The notes: generated from the letters alone by a model not told the origin. Positions 7,876 to 18,434 are shown, counted from the first letter of the stretch. The stretch: 64,000 nucleotides of DNA from Chloroflexota bacterium (GCA_016219275.1 JACRBM010000056.1:104852-168851); one strand, 5' to 3'. Numbers and translations: made by a program.

Positions 7876-8871
7876 ATGATGAAACAAACAGAAAACAAAC
7901 CGCTCGGCGTGATCGAAATTCTCTCCGGCGGATTCGCGATGATCGTGCGCCGACCGTGGGTGTTGCTCATTCCGATCGCGCTCGATCTCTTTTTGTGGTT
8001 CGGTCCGTCTATCACCGCCGAGCCGGTGTTGCGTCCGCTTTTTTCGTCGCTCAGTCTGCCGGCGGGAATGACCGCGGATGCGGCGAAAAATTTTGACGAA
8101 CTGAAACACGCGTTGGAAACCGGCACGGCGCACTTTAATGTCTTTACGTTCCTCACGTTGCTCGCGTTCGGTATGCCGAGTCTCGTCGGCGCGGTGGATG
8201 CAGAGAGCGCCTGCATTCCCGCGCGCGCGACCTGGCTAACGCTCAACAACGGCGTCGGGTTGTTTGCGCTCGCCGTCGTGCTCGTCCTCGTCGGCGTTCT
8301 GCTCGCGAGCGTATATCTCGAAGCGGTCGCGCGCGGTGTGCGGCGCGAGTCCGGCGGCGCGTTGGTCGGACGCGCGGTCAAAGCGTGGTTAAATGTGCTC
8401 GCGTTGCTCGTACTCGGCTTGCTCGCGTTCATGGTCTTGATGATTCCGTTCTCGATCATCGCGGTGCTCGCGAGTTTGATCAATCAAGGTGTGGGCGCGT
8501 TTGTGTTAATGCTAGGCATGGTCATTCTTTTGTGGACGGCGCTCTATCTTGCGTTTACGATCCCCGCGATTTTTGTCGGCGGATTGAACGTGCGGCAAGC
8601 CGCGCTCAACAGCATCGCGATTTTTCGGTTCAATGGACGCTCGGCGCTCATTCTGCTGTTCTTGATCTATTTGCTTCAGATCGGATTCGCGGTCGTCTGG
8701 GAGAATTTATTGGTCAATGTGTGGGGCTTGGCATTCGATATTGTCGCCAACGCGTTTTTGGGCAGCGGGTTGATCGCGGCGGTGATGCTGTTTTACTACG
8801 ACCGCGTGAATTGGCTCGCGCAGTGGCAAGCCCAGGCGCGCAAAGCGGCGACGCCGCCGGTCAAGAGTTAG
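7876..8871 (+). CDS. Multipass membrane protein of unknown function
   Basis: A 331-residue protein with about six hydrophobic segments: near residues 30-50, 90-110, 133-160, 180-210, 215-245 and 260-310. A short basic/polar N-terminus (MMKQTENKPLGVIEILSGGF) precedes them. The order and the loop GGLNVRQAALNSIAIFRFNG recall the glycerophosphoryl-diester-phosphodiesterase-membrane/DUF975-like group of polytopic proteins, but no diagnostic motif is present and I do not assign a function. It is transcribed divergently from the GT-C gene from a strong leaderless promoter. A repeat-rich spacer and gyrB follow. Confidence 0.7.
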   Translation: MMKQTENKPLGVIEILSGGFAMIVRRPWVLLIPIALDLFLWFGPSITAEPVLRPLFSSLSLPAGMTADAAKNFDELKHALETGTAHFNVFTFLTLLAFGMPSLVGAVDAESACIPARATWLTLNNGVGLFALAVVLVLVGVLLASVYLEAVARGVRRESGGALVGRAVKAWLNVLALLVLGLLAFMVLMIPFSIIAVLASLINQGVGAFVLMLGMVILLWTALYLAFTIPAIFVGGLNVRQAALNSIAIFRFNGRSALILLFLIYLLQIGFAVVWENLLVNVWGLAFDIVANAFLGSGLIAAVMLFYYDRVNWLAQWQAQARKAATPPVKS

Positions 8872-8881
8872 GATTCATTCA

Positions 8882-10949
<2,068 letters not shown>

Positions 10950-11026
10950 GCATCCCAGGGACGTTTCCTAAAAACGACGAACTGTTCGGGTGCCAATGTG
11001 ACCCCGTTCGATTCGAGTAGGTGGTT

Positions 11027-11063
11027 TGCCTGCTCAGGTCGTACCTGGGCGGGCAATTGTGTT
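11027..11063 (+). terminator. Putative terminator after gyrB
   Basis: The stem TGCCTGCTCAGGT / ACCTGGGCGGGCA has 13 pairs including two G-U, a 3-base loop, and the T-rich run ATTGTGTTTT. The rest of 10950-11079 shows nothing else. Confidence 0.6.
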
Positions 11064-11079
11064 TTGCCTACGCTCTGAT

Positions 11080-11131
11080 TTGACAGACGTTGGTTTGTAG
11101 TGTATAAACATATTAACCCCCGCCGTTAATA
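11080..11131 (+). promoter_or_regulatory. Toxin-antitoxin promoter and operator
   Basis: TTGACA (11080-11085), a 17-base spacer and TATAAA (11103-11108) form a near-consensus promoter. Just downstream, over the expected transcription start, is the inverted repeat TATTAAC-N7-GTTAATA (11111-11131). An operator of this kind suits binding by the HTH domain of the antitoxin, as in HigBA autoregulation. Confidence 0.7.
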
Positions 11132-11151
11132 CTTTTTTATAGGGGTTTTTA

Positions 11152-11490
11152 GTGAAAATCCTCTTTCAAAACGATCGGCTCCGCAAAGAATTCAACAATA
11201 GCAGATTGCTGGTCAAACGCTATGGCGCGATCCAAGCCAAACTCATTCAGCGGCGTCTTGCCGAGATACACGCCGCTGATCGCTTGGAGGATTTGCGCTC
11301 ACTGCCGCAAGCGCGTTATCACCAATTGAGGGAAAATCGCGCTGAACAAATCTCCGCTGACGTAGAGTATCCGTACCGTCTAATTTTTGTCTGCGCGAAT
11401 GATCCTGTACCACGCAACCCTGATGGCGGGTTGGATTGGACACGTGTCACAGCGATTGTGATTATTGGCGTGGAGAATACGCATGATTAA
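11152..11490 (+). CDS. HigB-like type II toxin (plasmid maintenance killer family)
   Basis: A 112-residue protein resembling the HigB/killer branch of the RelE/ParE superfamily, whose members are ribosome-dependent mRNA endonucleases. Visible family features are RLAEIHAADRLEDLRSLPQ, the RYHQLRENRAEQIS loop, the strand YPYRLIFVCAN, and a C-terminal VTAIVIIGVENTHD. The start is GTG at 11152 with AGGGG 6 bases upstream. The gene overlaps the antitoxin by 8 bases, the usual coupling in such pairs, and follows a strong promoter with an operator palindrome. It is slightly longer than the ~90-residue HigB proteins. Confidence 0.75.
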   Translation: MKILFQNDRLRKEFNNSRLLVKRYGAIQAKLIQRRLAEIHAADRLEDLRSLPQARYHQLRENRAEQISADVEYPYRLIFVCANDPVPRNPDGGLDWTRVTAIVIIGVENTHD

Positions 11491-12568
11491 ACAATTACAA
11501 AATCAATTCATCCCTGACTATGCCACTCCCCCCGGCGACACGTTGCTCGAAACGATTCAGGCGCTTGGGATGAACCAAGCCGAACTGGCAAAACGCACTG
11601 GTCGCCCGCTCAAAACCGTCAACGAAATCATCAAAGGCAAAGTCGCGATTACGCCTGAAACGGCTTTGCAATTGGAGCGCGTGCTGGGTGTGCCTGCCGG
11701 CTTTTGGAACAATCTCGAACGCAATTATCGCGAATCTCTCGCGCGCCTTGATGAGCAAGAACGTTTGCAAAAGCAGTTGGCTTGGCTCAAACAGATTCCG
11801 GTCAAAGCAATAGCTAAACTCGAATGGTTTGCCGCGTTCGATGATCCCGTTCAGCAATTCCAAGCTGTCTTGCGGTTTTTTGGCGTGGCGTCGCCCGATC
11901 AATGGGAAAACCTTTGGGGCAAGCCGGCTGCCGCGTACCGTCAATCCCGCGCGTTTCAGAGTGATCCCGGCGCGGTGGCGGCGTGGCTTCGCAAAGGCGA
12001 GCTGGACGCACAACAAATTCCTTGCCAAGCGTATGATGCCGCCAAGTTTCAAGCCGCGCTGAGTCACGCGCGTGCGTTGACGACTGCCGCGCCCGAAGAG
12101 TTTTGTCCCGCACTAACGCGGATGTGCGCGAATGCTGGCGTCGCGGTCGTTTTCGTGCCGGAACTCCCCAAAGTGAGAGTGAGCGGCGTCACACGTTGGC
12201 TCTCGCCAGACAAGGCGCTCATTCAACTGAGTTTGTTTTACAAACGCGATGACCAACTCTGGTTCACCTTCTTCCACGAAGCGGGACACATCGTCTTGCA
12301 CGGCAAACGTGACGTGTTTCTTGAAGAGGATACGTTGACCGACGACAAAGAAAACCAGGCGAACGATTTTGCGGCAAATTTATTGATTAGTCCGGCCGAC
12401 TGGGAACGATTCATCCAAGCCGGTTCGTACCGCACTAAAACCGCCATCCAAGAATTTGCGGATGAAGTTGGAATTGCCCCAGGCATTGTCGTCGGACGGT
12501 TGCAACACGATGGACATTTGCCGCACAGTCATTGCAACGATTTGAAACGCCGCTTGGTGTGGATCTGA
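11483..12568 (+). CDS. HigA-like antitoxin with HTH and ImmA/IrrE-type zinc peptidase domain
   Basis: A 361-residue protein. Residues about 22-75 form a HigA-type Xre helix-turn-helix (NQAELAKRTGRPLKTVNEIIKGK) that should repress the operon and neutralise the upstream toxin. The C-terminal half is an ImmA/IrrE metallopeptidase domain (PF06114) with the zinc motif HEAGH (HEXXH) in FFHEAGHIVLHGKRD and the downstream NQANDFAANLLI helix supplying the third ligand. Such long antitoxins occur in the HigBA/RES-like systems of many bacteria. The ATG at 11483 is chosen over the frame opening at 11465 because it gives the usual 8-base overlap with the toxin stop. An inverted repeat follows. Confidence 0.8.
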   Translation: MIKQLQNQFIPDYATPPGDTLLETIQALGMNQAELAKRTGRPLKTVNEIIKGKVAITPETALQLERVLGVPAGFWNNLERNYRESLARLDEQERLQKQLAWLKQIPVKAIAKLEWFAAFDDPVQQFQAVLRFFGVASPDQWENLWGKPAAAYRQSRAFQSDPGAVAAWLRKGELDAQQIPCQAYDAAKFQAALSHARALTTAAPEEFCPALTRMCANAGVAVVFVPELPKVRVSGVTRWLSPDKALIQLSLFYKRDDQLWFTFFHEAGHIVLHGKRDVFLEEDTLTDDKENQANDFAANLLISPADWERFIQAGSYRTKTAIQEFADEVGIAPGIVVGRLQHDGHLPHSHCNDLKRRLVWI

Positions 12569-12571
12569 TCA

Positions 12572-12610
12572 AGACCCGAAGGGTTTTCGCGAAGTGAACC
12601 CTTCGGGTCT
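12572..12610. repeat. 14-bp inverted repeat after the toxin-antitoxin pair
   Basis: AGACCCGAAGGGTT and AACCCTTCGGGTCT pair perfectly over 14 bases around an 11-base loop, 3 bases after the antitoxin stop. There is no T-run, so it may be a dispersed palindrome that blocks read-through or protects RNA ends rather than a classic terminator. Confidence 0.65.
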
Positions 12611-12620
12611 GTGCGCTACT

Positions 12621-12931
12621 ATGACCCAAAAAACAATATCTGCTTGGCGCACCATCCGCTTTGGCGACGTGATGCGGAATGTCCAAGTTGACGCCGAACC
12701 GCAATGAGCGGTTTGGAACAATATGTTGCGGGCGAGTATATGGACACGGATAATTTACGCATTCGTCGATGGGGTAAAATTGGCGACGGTTGTTTTGATC
12801 CCGTGGTGCTCCGCAAATTTGTGTAAAGTCACGTGCTATACGGTTCACGACGCACATTGCTCAAGCATCAACTGCACACTGGCCAGGAATTGTTCGGTCG
12901 TGCATTTGCGTATGTGAGGAAGTATTATTAA
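12621..12931 (+). pseudogene. Decayed type I restriction S-subunit N-terminus
   Basis: Three pieces together spell the start of an HsdS specificity subunit. Frame 12621-12707 reads MTQKTISAWRTIRFGDV and ends at a stop. Starting at 12704, in another frame, MSGLEQYVAGEYMDTDNLRI continues as RRWGKIGDGCF and hits TAA 12824-12826. In the same frame after that stop, HVLYGSRRTLLK follows and the frame ends at TAA 12929-12931. HsdS proteins typically contain YVAGEHMDT...IRRWG...GxVLYGSRRTYLRK in this order. The remnant therefore carries one frameshift, one nonsense codon and loss of the rest of the gene. It lies next to the toxin-antitoxin pair. Confidence 0.75.
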
Positions 12932-12937
12932 AACTTG

Positions 12938-12974
12938 GGGCGAAGCATTTGAAAAATGCTTCGCCCTGTTTTTA
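12938..12974. terminator. Hairpin terminator between convergent units
   Basis: GGGCGAAGCATTT and AAATGCTTCGCCC form a 13-bp stem with a 3-base loop, followed on the plus strand by TGTTTTTATTT. It lies at the 3' end of the minus-strand gene at 12977 and can serve both directions. Confidence 0.75.
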
Positions 12975-12976
12975 TT

Positions 12977-13609
12977 TCACGGCAACCACTTGATTTCTAT
13001 TTCATTCGCTAACACATCATTCGCCTTGAGGACGAGTTCGTCGTTTTGCCGTAGCGCATCCACTTCGTCCGGCGAAATCGGTCTACCCTGGAATTCGCGC
13101 GCGCGGTCCGAAACGCTAATCAAACACTTCAGTCGGCAATCGGGGCACGCGTACAGCCACACGTATTCGTTAGCCAATTTACGCCCTTCGACAAAATGGA
13201 GCGGACGCGGTCGCGATTTGGGACACTGGGTCGCTGGCGGCGGCGCTTTCGCCAAGATGACATTGCAGATTTGTTTGACCTCGTCTTCACCGGGAAAAAT
13301 GATGCCAACCGCGCCCAGGTCGCGAAAGCGCGATGCCTTTGGATGCATCGTCGTCACGCCGATAATGCGCGCGTCCGGCTTGTAGGCGCGCAAGAGACCC
13401 GCACCTTCGACGCCGCCCATCTTTTTGCCAAAGTTGCTGTAGCAAACGAACACGTCATAGTCCAGCGTCGAGTCCAGCAAATCTTCCATGTACCGGTAGG
13501 CGAGCACCTCTACGTTGCGATAGCCGAGGACGCGGAGACGATAACTGACGCCGCGTGCGAGCAACTCGCGCGCGGGCGGATACGTGTTATTGGCAATAGC
13601 CACTTTCAT
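12977..13609 (-). CDS. Conserved-looking protein of unknown function with Cys cluster
   Basis: A 210-residue soluble protein that I do not recognise. The N-terminal two-thirds reads like an alternating alpha/beta Rossmann or receiver-like fold: MKVAIANN, then YDVFVCYSNFGKKMGG, then ARIIGVTTMHPKASRFRDLGAVGIIFPGE. The last pattern resembles the late part of a response-regulator receiver, but a phosphoacceptor arrangement is not evident. The C-terminal part has ACPDCRLKC, a possible metal site. The start ATG 13609 is supported by AAGGGGAT 6 bases upstream and a TTGACG-N18-TATACT promoter. It stands alone between a pseudogene and the trp operon. Confidence 0.65.
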   Translation of the reverse strand: MKVAIANNTYPPARELLARGVSYRLRVLGYRNVEVLAYRYMEDLLDSTLDYDVFVCYSNFGKKMGGVEGAGLLRAYKPDARIIGVTTMHPKASRFRDLGAVGIIFPGEDEVKQICNVILAKAPPPATQCPKSRPRPLHFVEGRKLANEYVWLYACPDCRLKCLISVSDRAREFQGRPISPDEVDALRQNDELVLKANDVLANEIEIKWLP

Positions 13610-13632
13610 GTGCGATCCCCTTCCGTGGTTTC

Positions 13633-13662
13633 AGTATAACGCATCACGCACACGCGCGTCAA
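13633..13662 (-). promoter_or_regulatory. Putative promoter of the 210-residue protein
   Basis: On the minus strand TTGACG (13662-13657), an 18-base spacer and TATACT (13638-13633), about 23 bases upstream of the ATG at 13609. Confidence 0.5.
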
Positions 13663-13682
13663 TTTTGGCAAGATGAAAAATA

Positions 13683-13741
13683 GGACGCGGATGAACGCGG
13701 ATTTTTTTCTTATCCGCGAAAATCCGCGTTCATCCGCGTCC
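13683..13741. repeat. Period-10 inverted repeat downstream of trpA
   Basis: The left arm has GGACGCGGAT and GAACGCGGAT; the right arm has ATCCGCGTTC and ATCCGCGTCC. The arms are perfect complements over 20 bases and enclose a T-rich loop. It lies just after the end of the trp operon and may act as its terminator. The same 10-base unit recurs at 7268-7297 and 17377-17406. Confidence 0.8.
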
Positions 13742-13755
13742 AAATAGTTCTGGTA

Positions 13756-14553
13756 TTATTCGATCTTGTGATTGATCGCTCCACGCAACTCGGCGATGAA
13801 CTCGCGCGCGGCTTGAATCGCGTTGCCATTGCCAATCTTGTTCACGAGCGCACTGCCCACGATCACCCCGTCCGCGATCTGCGCGACCTGCCGCGCCGAT
13901 TCCGCATTCGCGATGCCGAATCCCACGCAGACCGGTTTCGAGGTGATCGCGCGCACCCGCGCAACGAAACTCGACAGATCGGCGGCGAGTTGCGCGCGTG
14001 CGCCGGTCACGCCAACGACCGACACGAGATACACAAAGCCGCGCGTTGCCGCCGCGATTTTTTGCAAACGTTCCGGTGTGCTCGTCGGCGCGGCGAGAAA
14101 AATCAATGCGAGGTCGTGCGCGCGCGTCGCCGCATCGAACGCGCCAGCTTCTTCGGGCGGCAAGTCGGGCACGATGAGTCCATCTACGCCGGCGTTTTGC
14201 GCGTCGCGCGCGAATGCAGCGATGCCGTAACGCAGAATCGGATTCGCGTACCCCATCAAGATGAGCGGAATCGTCACGCCTGCATCGCGCGCCGCGCGCG
14301 CCATCGCCAAACATTTCGCGAGCGTGACGCCGTTCTTCAGCGCAACCTGGGTCGCGTGTTGAATCACCGGACCATCCGCGAGCGGATCGCTGAATGGTAC
14401 GCCGAGTTCGATCATGTCCGCACCCGCGTCGGCGATCACGCGAATCAAGTCCTGGGATTCCTCCACCGTCGGATAGCCGAGCGGCAAGTACGGCATCAGC
14501 GCGGCGCGCTGCTGTGTTCCTAGTTCGACAAATTTTTCTTCAATCCGATTCAT
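13756..14553 (-). CDS. trpA: Tryptophan synthase alpha subunit
   Basis: Cleaves indole-3-glycerol phosphate to indole and glyceraldehyde 3-phosphate; the indole is channelled to TrpB. The 265-residue protein is of family length, with a (beta/alpha)8 barrel. Catalytic Glu49 lies in MIELGVPFSDP and Asp60 in PLADGPVIQ. The motifs LMGYANPI, GLIVPDLPPEE and the phosphate-binding GFGIANAESA are also present. It is the last gene of trpEGDCFBA, 23 bases after trpB, and the operon ends in a period-10 hairpin. Confidence 0.97.
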   Translation of the reverse strand: MNRIEEKFVELGTQQRAALMPYLPLGYPTVEESQDLIRVIADAGADMIELGVPFSDPLADGPVIQHATQVALKNGVTLAKCLAMARAARDAGVTIPLILMGYANPILRYGIAAFARDAQNAGVDGLIVPDLPPEEAGAFDAATRAHDLALIFLAAPTSTPERLQKIAAATRGFVYLVSVVGVTGARAQLAADLSSFVARVRAITSKPVCVGFGIANAESARQVAQIADGVIVGSALVNKIGNGNAIQAAREFIAELRGAINHKIE

Positions 14554-14576
14554 GTCTCAACTCCGATATTCACTGT

Positions 14577-15746
14577 TCATTGTTCACCGCTCGCCGACAT
14601 CACCGTTTGCAAATCCTTGTCCCCGCGCCCGGACAAATTTACCAACACGATTTCATCGCGAGGCATTTCGCGCGCGCGCTTGATCGCTTCGGCGACCGCG
14701 TGCGCGGATTCGAGCGCGGGCAAGATGCCTTCGAGCCGCGCGAGTTGGTGAAACGCGTTGAGCGCCTCGTCGTCGGTCGCGTACGTGTAGCCGACGCGTT
14801 CGGTGTCGAACAGGTGCGCGTGTTCGGGACCGACCGCCGGATAATCCAAACCGGCGGAAACCGAATGCGTCGCGCGCACCTGACCATCGTCGTCTTGCAG
14901 AACGTAGGTGTACGTCCCGTGCAAAACGCCCGGGCGCGCCTCGGCGAAACGCGCGGCGTGTTTGCCGGACGCGATGCCGAGTCCGCCGGCTTCGACGCCG
15001 ATCATCGCGACGTCGTCGTCGCGGAACGCGTGAAAGAGACCGATCGAGTTCGAGCCGCCGCCGACGCACGCGATCAACAAATCGGGTAGACGTTTTTCGG
15101 TCGCGAGCATTTGGGCGCGCGCCTCGTGACCGATGACCGCTTGAAACTCGCGCACCATCGTCGGGTACGGATGCGGACCGAGCGCCGAGCCGAGCAAATA
15201 GTGCGTCGTCTGCACGTTCGTCACCCAATCGCGAATCGCTTCGTTGATCGCATCCTTTAAGGTGGCGCTGCCCGCGTCCACGCCGCGCACCTCCGCGCCG
15301 AGCAACTTCATGCGATACACATTTGGCGCTTGACGGCGCATATCTTCGGTCCCCATGTAAACGATGCACTCCAGACCCAGCATCGCACAGACCGCCGCGC
15401 TCGCGACGCCGTGTTGTCCCGCGCCGGTCTCGGCGACGATGCGTGTCTTACCCATTCGCTTGGCGAGCAGACCTTGCCCGAGCGCGTTGTTGATTTTGTG
15501 CGCGCCGGTGTGCGCGAGGTCTTCGCGTTTCAAATAAATTTTTGCGCCGCCGCAAAATTCGGTGAGGCGCGACGCAAAATACAATGGCGTCGGTCGTCCG
15601 GTAAAATGCGCGGACAAATCCACAAATTGATTTTGAAACGCGTCATCCATGCGCGCGGCGTTGAACGCGTCATCCAATTCTGCCAGCGCCGCCATCAAAG
15701 TTTCGGGCACGAACTGCCCGCCGTACTCTCCGAATCGTCCGATCAT
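14577..15746 (-). CDS. trpB: Tryptophan synthase beta subunit
   Basis: PLP-dependent condensation of indole with serine to give tryptophan. The 389-residue protein begins [15 protein letters not shown] as TrpB1-type proteins do. It has the PLP lysine at Lys84 in [15 protein letters not shown], the channel segment [14 protein letters not shown], and the phosphate-binding loop GGGSNSIG. Its ATG overlaps the trpF stop by one base (TAATG), which implies translational coupling. The partner TrpA is encoded immediately downstream. Confidence 0.97.
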   Translation of the reverse strand: MIGRFGEYGGQFVPETLMAALAELDDAFNAARMDDAFQNQFVDLSAHFTGRPTPLYFASRLTEFCGGAKIYLKREDLAHTGAHKINNALGQGLLAKRMGKTRIVAETGAGQHGVASAAVCAMLGLECIVYMGTEDMRRQAPNVYRMKLLGAEVRGVDAGSATLKDAINEAIRDWVTNVQTTHYLLGSALGPHPYPTMVREFQAVIGHEARAQMLATEKRLPDLLIACVGGGSNSIGLFHAFRDDDVAMIGVEAGGLGIASGKHAARFAEARPGVLHGTYTYVLQDDDGQVRATHSVSAGLDYPAVGPEHAHLFDTERVGYTYATDDEALNAFHQLARLEGILPALESAHAVAEAIKRAREMPRDEIVLVNLSGRGDKDLQTVMSASGEQ

Positions 15747-16396
15747 TAAATTCCTCCGTCAATTTTTGCCGCGCGAATAAACTCGCGCACCTTGGCGTGA
15801 TCCTTCAGTCCCGGCGCGCGTTCGACGCCCGACGAGACATCCACGCCCCAGGGTCGCACGCGTTGAATCGCGTCCGCGACATTCTCCGCGTTCAATCCGC
15901 CGGCGAGCAACAACGGAAACTCGCGCGCGATAATTTCCGCGATCTCCCAGTCCGCGCGCGTGCCCGTTCCGCCGAATTGTCTTGCGTCGAACGCGTCCAC
16001 GAGCAACGCCGGCGTGTTACCGTTCACCGCCGCGCGATACATTTCGATTTGAGCGCGCGCGTACAAGGCATCGCGCGGGCGCAATGCCTTGTACGCGCGC
16101 GGCGACAACGCGCGCACCATCGCGGCGGATTCGTCGCCGTGCAGTTGCGCGAAATCGAGCCGCGCCGTTCCCATCGTCGCGCGAACTTGTTCGAGCGAAT
16201 CGTTCACGAACACACCGACAAAACGAACGGCAGGTGACGCGTGGCGAACGCGCTGAACAATTTCACGCGCGCGTTCCGGCGCGATATAGCGCGGCGATTT
16301 CGCGTAAAAGATAAAGCCGAGCAAATCCGCACCCGCGTCCGCCGCGACGCGCGCATCGTCCAGGTTCGTGATTCCACAGATTTTGATTTGAGCCAT
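15746..16396 (-). CDS. trpF: Phosphoribosylanthranilate isomerase
   Basis: Converts N-(5'-phosphoribosyl)anthranilate to CdRP, step 3 of tryptophan synthesis. The protein has 216 residues when started at ATG 16396, giving [11 protein letters not shown] with catalytic Cys7. Asp in [16 protein letters not shown] and the C-terminal phosphate loop [13 protein letters not shown]...GVDVSSGVE are typical. The frame is open to 16429, but that extension runs into the period-8 repeat between trpC and trpF and gives a non-homologous leader, so the shorter start is preferred. It is coupled to trpB by a one-base overlap. Confidence 0.95.
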   Translation of the reverse strand: MAQIKICGITNLDDARVAADAGADLLGFIFYAKSPRYIAPERAREIVQRVRHASPAVRFVGVFVNDSLEQVRATMGTARLDFAQLHGDESAAMVRALSPRAYKALRPRDALYARAQIEMYRAAVNGNTPALLVDAFDARQFGGTGTRADWEIAEIIAREFPLLLAGGLNAENVADAIQRVRPWGVDVSSGVERAPGLKDHAKVREFIRAAKIDGGI

Positions 16397-16406
16397 AAGC
16401 AAAATG

Positions 16407-16478
16407 TAAACAGGTAAACAAGGAAACAAGGAAACTTGTTTACCTGTTTACTTGTTTCCGCCTTTCCCTATTTCCTTG
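16407..16478. repeat. Period-8 inverted repeat at the trpC/trpF junction
   Basis: Nine 8-base units run end to end: TAAACAGG, TAAACAAG, GAAACAAG, GAAACTTG, TTTACCTG, TTTACTTG and three T/C-rich units. The A-rich and T-rich halves are complementary and form a hairpin. The trpC stop codon (16448-16450) and its last residues (KGGNK) lie inside the array. Confidence 0.8.
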
Positions 16479-17257
16479 CTTACCGGCACTTGCGTCAATT
16501 CTTTCACCCTTGCCGCGATCTCTCCCGCGCGCACCAACGCCTCGCCGACGAGGACTGCGCGTGCGCCAGCGTGTGCCGCGCGCGAGACATCCTCGCGCGT
16601 GAACACGCCGCTCTCCGCGACGACGATTTTATCGGATGCGATTTTCGGCGCGAGTCGTTCGGTTGTCGCGAGGTCAACCGTGAAATCGGCGAGGTTGCGA
16701 TTGTTGATGCCGATCACACGCGCGTTCGCCGCGACCGCGCGTGCGAGATCGCGTTCGTCGTGAATCTCGACGAGCGTGCCCAGTCCCAGGTCGCGCGCGC
16801 ACGCGAGGTACTCGCGCAACTGCGTGTCGCCGAGCACGCGAACGATGAGCAGGATCGCGTCCGCGCTCGCGGCGCGCGATTCGAAAATCTGGTACGCGTC
16901 CACCGTAAAATCTTTGCGGAGGACAGGCACACTCACTGCCGCGCGCACCGCGCGCAAATCGTCGAGCGAGCCGTGAAAGTACTTTTCGTCCGTGAGCACC
17001 GAAATCGCGGACGCGCCATTTTCGGCGTACACGCGCGCGAGCGCGACTGGGTCGGCAATCGCGTTCAACGCGCCGCGCGACGGTGACACGCGTTTGATTT
17101 CAGCGATGAGCGCGATGGTGTCGCGTTGCAGTGCGCCCGCGAAATCGCGCGGGGGTGGCGTCGCTTCGGCGCGCGCGCGGATTTCGGAGAGCGGTACGCG
17201 TTGCTTTAGCGCGTCCACTTCCTGGCGCTTGTGCGCGATGATGTCGTCAAGAATCAT
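16448..17257 (-). CDS. trpC: Indole-3-glycerol phosphate synthase
   Basis: Ring closure of CdRP to indole-3-glycerol phosphate. The 269-residue barrel protein has the family start MILDDIIAHKRQEVDALKQ. Conserved segments are IAEIKRVSPSRG (catalytic Lys), VLTDEKYFHGS, VPVLRKDFTVD, GINNRNLADFTVD and VAESGVFTRED. The C-terminal tail SKEIGKGGNK is encoded by the period-8 repeat and is not a family feature. It follows trpD after a 154-base spacer full of inverted repeats, and is separate from trpF rather than fused to it as in enterobacteria. Confidence 0.96.
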   Translation of the reverse strand: MILDDIIAHKRQEVDALKQRVPLSEIRARAEATPPPRDFAGALQRDTIALIAEIKRVSPSRGALNAIADPVALARVYAENGASAISVLTDEKYFHGSLDDLRAVRAAVSVPVLRKDFTVDAYQIFESRAASADAILLIVRVLGDTQLREYLACARDLGLGTLVEIHDERDLARAVAANARVIGINNRNLADFTVDLATTERLAPKIASDKIVVAESGVFTREDVSRAAHAGARAVLVGEALVRAGEIAARVKELTQVPVSKEIGKGGNK

Positions 17258-17293
17258 TTTGTTTTTGTCCCATTAACTCACGTTACACGGTTT

Positions 17294-17406
17294 TGTCATT
17301 TCGACGAGCGAAGCCAGGAGAAATCGCGAATCGGAGTGGAGATTTCTCGCTTCGCTCGAAATGACAGTATGAAAAAATCCGCGTTCATCCGCGTTCGTCC
17401 GCGTCC
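17294..17406. repeat. Two repeat elements between trpD and trpC
   Basis: TGTCATTTCGA (17294-17304) and TCGAAATGACA (17356-17366) are perfect outer arms; GAGAAATC and GATTTCTC lie inside. Directly after comes a period-10 array of three units, ATCCGCGTTC twice and GTCCGCGTCC (17377-17406). Both interrupt the operon without a gene boundary. Confidence 0.75.
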
Positions 17407-17411
17407 TATTT

Positions 17412-18434
17412 TTACATCGCGAAATCCTGGCTCATTGAAACCAACCCATCGAGTGCGCGTTGCGCCGCGCCGGAATCAATCGCGGTGTTGGCGCGTGCGA
17501 GACCATCGCGTAAATCGCGCGCTTTGCCCCCGGCAACGAGCGCGGCGGCGGCGTTGAGCATGACGACATCGCGTTTTGCGCCGCGCTCTTCACCCGCGAG
17601 AATCGCCCGCGTGATCTGCGCGTTCTCAGCCGGCGTGCCGCCGCGCAAATCGTCGCGCGTTGCGCGCGGCAGACCCAGGTCGCGCGCGTCCAATTCTTCA
17701 TTGCGAATCGCGCCGTTGTCGAATCGCGCAACGTGATTCATGCTGGTCGTCGTCAGTTCGTCGAGACCGTCCGCGCTGTGAAACACAAACGCGGCGCGTA
17801 CGCCGAGCGCGTGCAGAACGCGCGCCATCGTCGTCGTGAGCCGCGCATCGTACACGCCAACAATTTGCGCGGGCGTGCGCGCGGGATTCGTGAGCGGACC
17901 TAGGATGTTGAACACGGTGCGAATGCCCAATTCCTTGCGCACGGGCGCGACATTCTTCATCGCGGGATGCAATTTCTGCGCGAACAAAAATCCGATGCCG
18001 ACGCGATCAATGCACTGCGCGACCTGTTCGGGCGTGAGGTTGAGATTGACGCCGAGTGTTTCGAGCAAATCCGCGCTGCCGCTCTGCCCGGAGACCGCGC
18101 GATTGCCATGTTTGGCGACGCCCAACCCCGCGCCGGCGATCACGAACGCGGCGGTCGTCGAAATGTTGAACGTGCCGGCTTTGTCGCCGCCGGTGCCCGC
18201 CGTGTCCACCAGGTCGGTGCGTTGCGGTTTGACCGCGATCGCTTTTTCGCGCATCACGCGTGCGCAACCGGTGATTTCGTCCACGGTTTCGCCTTTCGCG
18301 CGCAACGCGGTGAGGAATGCCGCCATCTGCGCCTGGGTCGCGGCGCCGTCCATGATTTCGTTCATCACGCTTGCGGACTCGTCGTGCGAGAGATCTTGCC
18401 GCTCGATCAGTTTGGCGATAGATTCGCGAATCAT
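17412..18434 (-). CDS. trpD: Anthranilate phosphoribosyltransferase
   Basis: Transfers phosphoribose from PRPP to anthranilate. The 340-residue protein starts [19 protein letters not shown]. It contains the PRPP loop [17 protein letters not shown], the [18 protein letters not shown] segment, [11 protein letters not shown] and LGPLTNPA, all diagnostic of the family. ATG 18434 overlaps the trpG stop by 4 bases (ATGA), so the longer frame to 18767 is rejected. TrpD is not fused to TrpG here. Normal length. Confidence 0.97.
   Translation of the reverse strand: MIRESIAKLIERQDLSHDESASVMNEIMDGAATQAQMAAFLTALRAKGETVDEITGCARVMREKAIAVKPQRTDLVDTAGTGGDKAGTFNISTTAAFVIAGAGLGVAKHGNRAVSGQSGSADLLETLGVNLNLTPEQVAQCIDRVGIGFLFAQKLHPAMKNVAPVRKELGIRTVFNILGPLTNPARTPAQIVGVYDARLTTTMARVLHALGVRAAFVFHSADGLDELTTTSMNHVARFDNGAIRNEELDARDLGLPRATRDDLRGGTPAENAQITRAILAGEERGAKRDVVMLNAAAALVAGGKARDLRDGLARANTAIDSGAAQRALDGLVSMSQDFAM

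Noticed and set aside
7797..8483. 229-residue N-terminal extension of the GT-C frame on the minus strand
   Set aside because: It is antisense to the membrane protein gene at 7876 and lies upstream of a TATAAT adjacent to the real start.
12723..12917. 64-residue frame in the restriction remnant
   Set aside because: Wrong frame relative to the HsdS-like translation; it is a by-product of the pseudogene.
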